DNA from: a virus
Virus record (IMG/VR): IMGVR_UViG_3300046535_001273
Location: 1 to 36,631 of that record
Direction: 5' to 3' (one strand)
DNA length: 36,631 nucleotides
Shown: piece by piece, positions 30,367 to 36,631 of the stretch
Numbering within the stretch: the stretch's first letter is position 1
Layout: each line of letters begins with the position of its first letter
Notes under the pieces: model-generated
The model's input: the letters and a program-made list of their open reading frames with translations, nothing else
Databases searched by the model: none
Told to the model about the DNA's origin: nothing
Translations under genes and position numbers: made by a program

Positions 30367-30419
30367 AGAAGCGTTTGCACGAGAGCGTGCAGTGCGCTTC
30401 GCGGCAAACGCTTCTTCAA
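30363..30419 (-). repeat. Hairpin element H5
   Basis: The outer arms TTGAAGAAGCGTTTGC (30363-30378) and 30404-30419 pair perfectly over 16 bp. In H1 orientation (minus strand) the 25-nt centre reads C-GCGA-A, GCG, loop CACTGCA, CGC, T-C-TCGT. The inner pairing GTGT/ACAT of the other copies is changed on both sides and kept. It overlaps the end of the Dit gene and lies just before the ribosome site of the fibre gene. Confidence 0.9.
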
Positions 30420-30434
30420 AAGGCGGTATACACT

Positions 30435-32357
30435 ATGACCCAGATCGTGGTTGCCAACCATATCGCCTACCACTCGCTTGGTTCCAGTTCGGCGCTGAAC
30501 GCCATCGTGGACGACCTCGCGGCGAAGGTGACGCAGCACACCCAGCAGGCGGATTACCTGCACCCTGACTTCACGAATGCCACCGCGATCTCCAACCCGT
30601 CGAGCCCGGGCGCCTTGTCTCTGGTCCGCCGTGACGTGAACGGGCAGGCGGGTTTTGTCGGTCTGACCGTCAGTCCCGGTGCGAACAGTAACGGCCTGCT
30701 CATCCAACTGCCCGCCGGCGTCCAGGTACCCGCCTACGCCGTCTTGACGATCCTGAAAAATGGTGGCGGGCTCGCGGCTTCCTTCGATCAGTACGGATCG
30801 CTGCTTGCCGCCAATGGTCTTTTTACGGGCAATGACACGGCGGGTGCGACGAATGCGCTCGGCGTCCGCTCCTCCGCAGCGCCCGCTGGCGATATTTTCT
30901 ATGTGGGCGACAACGGTGGCACGGCGGCGAACCGCTACCTCCGTGTCAACAGCAGCGGGCAAGTCGTCGGGCGACTGGGATGGTATGTCGGGCTGGTGGG
31001 GAGTGAACTGCTGGCCGTGGATGCCAACGGCAACATCCTCAACCGCCGCAGCCACCGCGAGTTTACCGTCACGCTTTCCCCGACCGCGCTCAGCGCGACG
31101 ATCGCCGCCGGGAACTACGTAGACATCAACGGCCTCGGCGTCAAACAATCCCTCCAAACCGTCACCCCAACGAGTCACGCAACCCTGTGGGTCTGGTGGA
31201 CGCTCTCCTATGGGATTGGTGGCACCGTCCACTTCACGGCCAATACTGCGGGCGGCAATGTGACGCAAGGGAGCGCCACAAAGGCGAACTTCCCCACCGG
31301 TGACTTACCGATTGGCTACATCCAGGTGCCGCCGAATGTGACGACGCTGGCGAACGCGGTGTTTGACGACTGGCGCGGCATGCAGACGGGCGACGGCAAC
31401 AGCGGCGCGGGCGGCGGCATGGCGACGACCGTCAGCGTCATCACCGACGTGGACGAGAGCGGCACGGAGGTGAACAGCAAGCAGCTGGCGAGCGTGGCGG
31501 CGGGGCTGAAGACGGTGGCGGGGCCGCCCGGCCTGACGGCGGCGGCGACGCTCGCGCAGCACATCCGCTCATCATTCACGGATGCCACCCACTACGACGC
31601 CGGGCTCGCGGATCGCATGACCGCCGACTTCGCGCCCTATCTGTGCGCCGAGATCACGAACAGCACGAGCACGATGAGCGTTGCGTCGAGCAGTGCCTTC
31701 CCCGGCTGGATCTCGATGGGAGGACGCTGGCGCACCAACACCGGCACACTCATCAGTCCGAGCGCCACCGGATCGGGCACGGGCGTCAAGTACCTGATCG
31801 CCGACCTGACCGTCGCGGGGCCGGGTTACGCACTCCTGATGTCCAACACCAACAGCCCGAGCGCCTTCCAGCGCACCCTCGCTTCGCAGTATTTCATCGA
31901 CGGCACGGGCTTTCAGGGGGTGCCGGACACCTCATGGCTCCAGCACATGTCCTATGGCCAGTACACGCCCCGCCTGCTGACCAGCGCGACCAATCCGAGC
32001 GCGCTCGGGGCATCGCTCCTCGCCGGGCTGACGGGCGGCCCGAGCGTCACGGTTGATGTCGGGGCGGCGAGCCTCGCCTCGTTCAAGTGGACGGTCAGCC
32101 ACAACGGCAGCGCCATCGGGCGGACGCAGTTCCAACTGATCGCGAGCGCCAACGGCGGCCCGTACAGCGCCATCTATCCCTATAGCGAGATCGAGTACCT
32201 GACCAGCGGGCAGGTCAACCGGGGCACGGCGAGCAACTCCCTCGATGTGACGCTGGCGGCGGGGCGTACCATCTTCCAGCTCGGCGGTGTCGCCGTCAGC
32301 GGCACGGGCGTCACGCCGAACGCCGCCTATCTCTTCATCACCGTCTTCGGCAGTTAG
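30435..32357 (+). CDS. Tail fibre / receptor-binding-like protein (640 aa)
   Basis: ATG 30435 follows AAGGCGG; a longer frame from TTG 30363 would begin inside H5 and is less likely. The N-terminus (HSLGSSSALNAIVDDLAAKVTQHTQQADYLHPDF) is helical and could trimerise. The middle has fibre-like beta sequence (GLTVSPGANSNGLLIQLP, FYVGDNGGTAANRYLRVNSSGQV), and the C-terminus is Gly/Ser/Thr-rich beta sequence. This is typical of host-recognition proteins; specificity cannot be inferred. Confidence 0.7.
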   Translation: MTQIVVANHIAYHSLGSSSALNAIVDDLAAKVTQHTQQADYLHPDFTNATAISNPSSPGALSLVRRDVNGQAGFVGLTVSPGANSNGLLIQLPAGVQVPAYAVLTILKNGGGLAASFDQYGSLLAANGLFTGNDTAGATNALGVRSSAAPAGDIFYVGDNGGTAANRYLRVNSSGQVVGRLGWYVGLVGSELLAVDANGNILNRRSHREFTVTLSPTALSATIAAGNYVDINGLGVKQSLQTVTPTSHATLWVWWTLSYGIGGTVHFTANTAGGNVTQGSATKANFPTGDLPIGYIQVPPNVTTLANAVFDDWRGMQTGDGNSGAGGGMATTVSVITDVDESGTEVNSKQLASVAAGLKTVAGPPGLTAAATLAQHIRSSFTDATHYDAGLADRMTADFAPYLCAEITNSTSTMSVASSSAFPGWISMGGRWRTNTGTLISPSATGSGTGVKYLIADLTVAGPGYALLMSNTNSPSAFQRTLASQYFIDGTGFQGVPDTSWLQHMSYGQYTPRLLTSATNPSALGASLLAGLTGGPSVTVDVGAASLASFKWTVSHNGSAIGRTQFQLIASANGGPYSAIYPYSEIEYLTSGQVNRGTASNSLDVTLAAGRTIFQLGGVAVSGTGVTPNAAYLFITVFGS

Positions 32358-32366
32358 CGGGACGGG

Positions 32367-32636
32367 CTATGGCGCGTACGCCTGCGTGATGGCGGCACGG
32401 AAGAGACCGAGGAGCGCGCGGTCATCATTGGTCACGGCGTGTTGCGCCAGGCGTTCCGCGCCCCGTTCGAGCGCATCGAGCATCACGGGCGCCGCCGCCA
32501 TCAGCACGGCCAGTTTGCGTGAGGCGGCCGGATCATAGCGCCCTGTCACGCCAGCGAGCGCGATCTTGTTGCCCTGTCCATCGAGGATGTCGATGTTTTG
32601 CCCGCCCTCACGGGGGCGAATCGTCCATGTCTCCAC
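32367..32636 (-). CDS. Small opposite-strand gene in the tail module (89 aa)
   Basis: GTG 32636, preceded by GAGGAG on the minus strand. The pattern ETWTIRPREGGQNIDILDGQ ... RKLAVLMAAAPVMLDALERGAERL matches a common small phage protein whose LMAAAPxxLxALE helix recurs in many genomes; its role is unknown. It ends 10 bases from the fibre gene stop, convergent with it. The only opposite-strand gene among the late genes, it looks like a moron insertion. No clear promoter is visible. Confidence 0.75.
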   Translation of the reverse strand: METWTIRPREGGQNIDILDGQGNKIALAGVTGRYDPAASRKLAVLMAAAPVMLDALERGAERLAQHAVTNDDRALLGLFRAAITQAYAP

Positions 32637-32699
32637 CGCGTTGCTCCTCTCGTGCCATCAACGTACCGCGCCACTGTATACCGCCCCGGGGGTTTTGTC

Positions 32700-32852
32700 A
32701 TGGACGAACAGCAGCCCGCCACTCCCATCGAAGAAACGCCCGCTGTCACCGTGACGATCGTCGCCGCGCTCGGCACGGGCATGGTGGCGGTGGTCGCGGA
32801 TCGCGGCGCCACCGCCACAACCCGCATCGAAATCACGGCAGGTAGCCGATGA
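32700..32852 (+). CDS. Small hypothetical protein (50 aa)
   Basis: ATG 32700, seven bases after GGGGG. The N-terminus is acidic (MDEQQPATPIEETP), then a hydrophobic strand-like stretch VTVTIVAALGTGMVAVVA. Its stop overlaps the next start (ATGA), so it is probably coupled to the glycosidase-like tail protein. Confidence 0.6.
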   Translation: MDEQQPATPIEETPAVTVTIVAALGTGMVAVVADRGATATTRIEITAGSR

Positions 32853-35800
32853 GTGCCATCGAATACGGGGCGCTGATCGGCTATTCCCCGAACCCCGGCC
32901 CGGCTGTCCCCACGAACGAAACCCTCGCCAACTTCAAGGCAAGTGTCGATGATGTCGTCTCGCGCGGTATCCGGTGGATCCGGCTCGGTCCCACCGAGGA
33001 CATCGCCAACCGCATCCTGAGCACGCCGACCAACATCGTTTGGGACACGGCGTACCAGGCGCAGATTGATGCCGCCGTTGACTACGCGCTGGCGAAGGGC
33101 CTGCGGATCGATTTCTTCATGCCGCTGCCAATCTCGTGGACGACCGGGCTGAGTCAGGCCGATTTCCTGACGATGACCGACAACTACGCGGGCGGTCTTG
33201 CCCAGCACTATGCCGGGAAAGTCTCGCTGTGGACCGTCAATAACGAGGGGAATATTGGCGATTATCGCGGCCTCGGGCGCAGCACGACAACCGCGGGCTA
33301 CCGGAGTGAGTTGGCAACGGTGCTCGCGCGTGCCCGCACCGCGATCCGCCTGTCGGATACCGCGCCGGTCACCCATGATGTCGCGTCCTCGGGTCCGGGA
33401 TCGCTCGACGATACCTCCTACACGGCACTGACCACCTTCCTCGACGTCATTGCGCCATCGATCGACGCGCTCGCACTCCATAACTACACCCTTGGCACGG
33501 CCACGGCCCTGATCAATGCGCTGCCGGGGTATCTCAGCAATCTGCAAGTCCGGTACAACCTGCCCCTGTACATCACCGAGTGCGGCGCGTTCTCGTTTGT
33601 GGCCGGCCAACCCGCATACACGGAGCAACTGCAAGCCGACTCCCTCACGGCCATGCTCCGCGCGTTCCAGCAAGCGTCGCCCCCTCCGGTCGCGATCATC
33701 CTCTACCGCCTCAAAGACCCCACTGCGGGGATTCTCTCGGTGACGCTGACCGATCAAGGGTTGTACGGCTCACCGCCGACCGGGGTCACGTTTTCGGGTG
33801 GCACCGGAGCGGGCGCGACGGGTGGCGGCACCGCCACCATCTCGACGGTGTTCAATGGCTCAACCGGCTACATCGTCACCGGGATTGCGTTGACGAATCC
33901 CGGCATGTACGCCACGCGACCGACCGTGACGTTTACCGGCGGCACGATTGGGGCGGGCCACGCGGCCGTTGCTGGCGCGAATCTCAACAACGAATACCTC
34001 GGCATCGAGAATCCGGATGGCACGACAAAACTTGGCTATCCGGCGTTCTTCGCCGCGATGGTGCCGCTCAGTACCGCGCAGCAGTATCGGCCTTATGCAC
34101 GGCCCTATTTGGTATTGTTGGATGCACAGGGCAACCGCCCCGCCGTGCTCAATGGCATCAGTCTCGATTCCGCGCTCAAGGGCGTCACGAACCTCCGCTA
34201 CACGCCCGAGGGTGGGGTGCTCGATAAACTGGGCGCGATCGCATTTGATGCGCCGGCGACGGCACCGATCAATCGCGCCATCACGCCCGGTACCCAACTG
34301 CAAGTCTATGACCCGACCGTCTTGGGACTGAATAACGCGCCGACGGTGGTGGCGTGGGGCATCTACCGGACCGGCTCGCGCACCCTGAATCGTTCGGGAA
34401 CGATGGCGACCTTCACGTTTGACGATCTCCTGCAGGAGCTCGCGCAACGCTCCGCGACCACCGGGTTTGCGACGGCCGCCGATGCAACGGGCGCTGCCAC
34501 CGAGGGCACGACCGCGATTCTCAACCGGTTGGTGTACCTGAACGTCGATACCACGTGGGCGGTGACGAATGATGTCACGGGGCTGGACGGACTCGCCTTC
34601 AGCGCGATGGGCGCCTCCATCTTTGGTGCGGCGACGAAACTCGCCAGTGAGCGGTTCGCGCATGTGAAGCGCGGCATGGCGCGGACACTGAAGTTCGGCC
34701 GGTTCGGACAACCGAGCGGCATCACGTTCCGCAAGGCCGGTGGCTCGCCGACCGCAGCGGCGAGCGATTTGACGACACGGCAGATTCCCGATGGCGGCCT
34801 GAAGTCCTCGATCGAGGCGGCGCTGGTCAATGACATCGTGCCGTTAGGTGGCGATACGGGTGTCCTGCAAGTCTCACTCCAGCCGCTCTATAACGGCAAT
34901 GGGGAAATCAATCTCGGGAACTTCTTCCCCGCGGTGGCGGGCTGGTATCAGAGCGGCCCCGTCTCGTTCACCGGCTACGATCCCGCCTATCCCCTCTACC
35001 GGCGTCCGCGTGCGGATGGCGGCGGCATTGATGGCTACGAGTACCTGATTGCCGATAGTCCGTCGATTAGCGCCTATGGCCGCCATCAAGCGCCGTTCGT
35101 GAAGTCGGACATTGTGCCGGTGAAGAATGCCGCTGGCGGCGTCTCCCCCGCCGACCGGATTGCCGCCGCCACCGTCCTCTATCAGGTCGGGGTGTCGTTT
35201 CTGAAGTGGAACGCGCAGCCGCACGAAACGATCGCCATCACGGTCCCGGCAGCGGGCGATCTGCGCGACATCGCGGGCAAGACGGCGACGGTCTGGTACA
35301 GCGATACGACCCAGGGGCTGGCGTATGACGGGACGCAGCAGTGGGTGGTGATGGAGGTGAGTCGCGCCGTCGCGAATCAACCGATGGACACGTTCACGCT
35401 CTCCTCGTCGGGCACCTACGCGCAAGAACCCGCGGCGGTGTTCAACGGGATCGTGACAGGGCTCACGAACCTGCAACTGAACCCCGTCTCCACCCGGACG
35501 CCGTACCCGGTGATCGTCTCGGATAACTGTGACAATGGCTTTCCGATCGCCGCGCCCATCCGTGGGAATACGGGCGTGCAGGGCATCCTGACCGCACGGG
35601 CGTGGCTGACGCCCTCGGCGCTCAGGACGGAAGCGACACCGGATGTGCATTCGCACGTCATCAATCCGATTGCCCATGACGTGAATCAATTGACGGTCGG
35701 CGCGACGACACGCAGCACAACCTCCGCAGCAGGCGGCTTCGTCTACAATGCGGCGGCGAGACTCGCGATCCGGCAGATCGGGAGCGCGGCGGGTCTGTAC

Positions 35801-36259
35801 CAACTCTACGAGTCGCACAGCGGCGACGACGGCTGGCTCTGGGCGGTCGGCGGCTACGACAAGGACATGCCCGTCAGCGGTCTGACGCTCTCGGTGGACA
35901 ATACGACACATTCCCACGGTATCCCCGCCCTGACGGTGACGGGCAGCACGACCCAGACCTCCGGTGGCACGGGTGGCGCGACGAAGGCCGTCACCGATCC
36001 AAACATGCTCGATCCCAAAGCAGGCATGAAGCACCAGATGTTTCCGAACGGATCTGTTCCCACCGGGCTCACCATCTGGTTCGATGGCGTCCAGGTGGCG
36101 GGGCCGGTGAATGGACCGCTCACCGTTGATCTCTATAGCTACTTCGCGGCGAGCCCGCAGGCGAATCACACCGTGGAAGGGCGGTGCGCGTCGTTGGGGC
36201 ATCTGACGCTTGAGGTGGTCGTCGAGCGCTACCAGTCGAGTATCGCTACCGGGCGGTAA
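32849..36259 (+). CDS. Tail protein with N-terminal glycosidase-like (clan GH-A) domain (1136 aa)
   Basis: Residues about 1-295 look like a TIM-barrel glycosidase: RGIRWIRLGPTEDI, VDYALAKGLRIDFFMP, Glu133 in WTVNNEGN as acid/base and Glu244 in YITECGAF as nucleophile, 111 residues apart as in clan GH-A. Residues about 304-380 hold beta repeats like those of the Dit protein (LYGSPPTGVTFSGGTGAGAT, MYATRPTVTFTGGTIGAG). The remaining 750 residues include tail-hub-like regions (RPYLVLLDAQGNRPAVLNGI, NRSGTMATFTFDDLLQEL), and near the C-terminus His-rich motifs (DVHSHVINP, TTHSHGIPA). It may degrade surface polysaccharide at the tail tip. Confidence 0.75.
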   Translation: MSAIEYGALIGYSPNPGPAVPTNETLANFKASVDDVVSRGIRWIRLGPTEDIANRILSTPTNIVWDTAYQAQIDAAVDYALAKGLRIDFFMPLPISWTTGLSQADFLTMTDNYAGGLAQHYAGKVSLWTVNNEGNIGDYRGLGRSTTTAGYRSELATVLARARTAIRLSDTAPVTHDVASSGPGSLDDTSYTALTTFLDVIAPSIDALALHNYTLGTATALINALPGYLSNLQVRYNLPLYITECGAFSFVAGQPAYTEQLQADSLTAMLRAFQQASPPPVAIILYRLKDPTAGILSVTLTDQGLYGSPPTGVTFSGGTGAGATGGGTATISTVFNGSTGYIVTGIALTNPGMYATRPTVTFTGGTIGAGHAAVAGANLNNEYLGIENPDGTTKLGYPAFFAAMVPLSTAQQYRPYARPYLVLLDAQGNRPAVLNGISLDSALKGVTNLRYTPEGGVLDKLGAIAFDAPATAPINRAITPGTQLQVYDPTVLGLNNAPTVVAWGIYRTGSRTLNRSGTMATFTFDDLLQELAQRSATTGFATAADATGAATEGTTAILNRLVYLNVDTTWAVTNDVTGLDGLAFSAMGASIFGAATKLASERFAHVKRGMARTLKFGRFGQPSGITFRKAGGSPTAAASDLTTRQIPDGGLKSSIEAALVNDIVPLGGDTGVLQVSLQPLYNGNGEINLGNFFPAVAGWYQSGPVSFTGYDPAYPLYRRPRADGGGIDGYEYLIADSPSISAYGRHQAPFVKSDIVPVKNAAGGVSPADRIAAATVLYQVGVSFLKWNAQPHETIAITVPAAGDLRDIAGKTATVWYSDTTQGLAYDGTQQWVVMEVSRAVANQPMDTFTLSSSGTYAQEPAAVFNGIVTGLTNLQLNPVSTRTPYPVIVSDNCDNGFPIAAPIRGNTGVQGILTARAWLTPSALRTEATPDVHSHVINPIAHDVNQLTVGATTRSTTSAAGGFVYNAAARLAIRQIGSAAGLYQLYESHSGDDGWLWAVGGYDKDMPVSGLTLSVDNTTHSHGIPALTVTGSTTQTSGGTGGATKAVTDPNMLDPKAGMKHQMFPNGSVPTGLTIWFDGVQVAGPVNGPLTVDLYSYFAASPQANHTVEGRCASLGHLTLEVVVERYQSSIATGR

Positions 36260-36269
36260 GGGTCGTGCA

Positions 36270-36515
36270 ATGTTCGATCGCAACACGCTGCTCTCGTTCA
36301 TCGTCTCGCTTCCCGGCATTGCGGCGTTCCTGTGGTTGTGGCGAACAACGGTGAGCAATGAGCGACGCCGGCGGCATGACCGCGACCTCATCACCCGTGC
36401 ATCGCGTCGGGTGAACTCGCATGAACGTTCCATCGCGAAGATCGAGGGGCGCGAGGTGGCCTTGCTCCACCCGTTGTATGACGACCAGGACGAGGAAGAG
36501 GAGCCATTTGATTAG
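36270..36515 (+). CDS. Small membrane protein, possible holin component (81 aa)
   Basis: ATG 36270. One hydrophobic segment (about 7-25, LLSFIVSLPGIAAFLWLW), then a basic region (NERRRRHDRDLITRASRRV), a short helix and an acidic tail (DDQDEEEEPFD). One membrane segment and a charged tail, just before another small membrane gene and the endolysin across the window junction, suggests a holin pair. Family not recognised. Confidence 0.65.
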   Translation: MFDRNTLLSFIVSLPGIAAFLWLWRTTVSNERRRRHDRDLITRASRRVNSHERSIAKIEGREVALLHPLYDDQDEEEEPFD

Positions 36516-36631
36516 GCGGGAGGAGCGCGTGGGCGCGGGGACGATCATGGTCATCCTGCTGATTGTGCTGGCCGCTGGTTACGCGGGGCTTCTCGTTTTG
36601 GCAAGGGGTTTGCCGTGTAGCGTGGAGAAGC
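36502..36631. repeat. Right copy of the end overlap
   Basis: 36502-36627 repeats 1-126 exactly. The final four bases, 36628-36631, diverge from 127-130. This copy holds the end of the 36270 gene, the start of the small membrane gene and only the left arm of the first hairpin element (36597-36613). Confidence 0.95.
36529..36631 (+). CDS. 5' part of the small membrane protein gene (duplicate of 28-183)
   Basis: Same GTG start and ribosome site as 28-183; runs off the window. The last codons differ (GAG AAG) because the final four bases do not match the left copy. Confidence 0.75.
   Translation, partial: MGAGTIMVILLIVLAAGYAGLLVLARGLPCSVEK

Noticed and set aside
96-30419. CRISPR-like or terminator origin of the hairpin elements
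   Set aside because: Copies are kilobases apart with no spacers, and lack U-tracts; most lie inside genes.
34874-36433. 519-codon minus-strand frame
   Set aside because: Antisense of the glycosidase-like tail protein; Arg/His-rich shadow composition.
1-36631. tRNA genes, integrase, attachment sites
   Set aside because: Looked for while reading; no cloverleaf, no tyrosine or serine recombinase motif and no att-like repeat was found. A dedicated search could still find a divergent one.

Overview
The window is an essentially complete genome of a tailed phage (siphovirus with an HK97-type head), GC-rich, about 36.5 kb once the 126-base overlap between the two window ends (1-126 = 36502-36627) is removed. 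A Chloroflexota host is my inference: the endolysin ends in a WQQ...GFP...QRFERV...PEHQGT domain of a style I associate with secreted Chloroflexota proteins, and the small DUF2283/DUF4258 pair is also frequent there. No integrase, tRNA, rRNA, CRISPR array or insertion sequence was seen.

Layout. 28-2012 (plus): lysis module with a small membrane protein, a small hypothetical protein and a two-enzyme endolysin. 2084-4543 (minus): seven-gene accessory operon of hypotheticals, including a WYL-like protein. 4739-5208 (minus): DUF2283/DUF4258 pair resembling a toxin-antitoxin module. 5333-6403 (plus): helix-turn-helix protein, GIY-YIG nuclease and two unknowns. 6298-6931: an XRE regulator facing a decayed opposite-strand XRE remnant, which looks like a former lysogeny switch. 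6931-13470 (plus): early/replication genes (triple Myb-like protein, Bet/RecT recombinase, metallopeptidase, replisome organiser, helicase-loader-like protein, VRR-NUC nuclease, orphan Phd-like antitoxin, zinc-ribbon protein). 13563-36515 (plus): terminases, portal, protease, capsid, connectors, tail tube, gpG/gpGT chaperones with a -1 frameshift, tape measure carrying an M23 peptidase, distal tail protein, fibre-like protein, and a large tail protein that begins with a clan GH-A-like glycosidase domain. One small gene (32367-32636) lies backwards in the tail module.

Regulation. Two promoter regions (4625-4664 and 5248-5287) share the operator TCACGGTATCGTGA. In each, the operator fills the 17-base spacer of a leftward promoter and overlaps the -10 of a rightward promoter. 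A third imperfect operator precedes the gene at 5333. A separate promoter with its own palindrome drives the XRE gene at 6680.

The most unusual feature is a family of five long hairpin elements (96-154, 8656-8712, 21660-21713, 23702-23756, 30363-30419). Each has a perfect 15-17 bp outer stem and a 24-25 nt inner part that folds on as a bulged stem. Outer and inner stems differ between copies by compensated changes, so pairing is conserved rather than sequence. The copies lie inside or at the edges of coding genes and occur in both orientations. The overlap between the window ends stops at the centre of the first hairpin.
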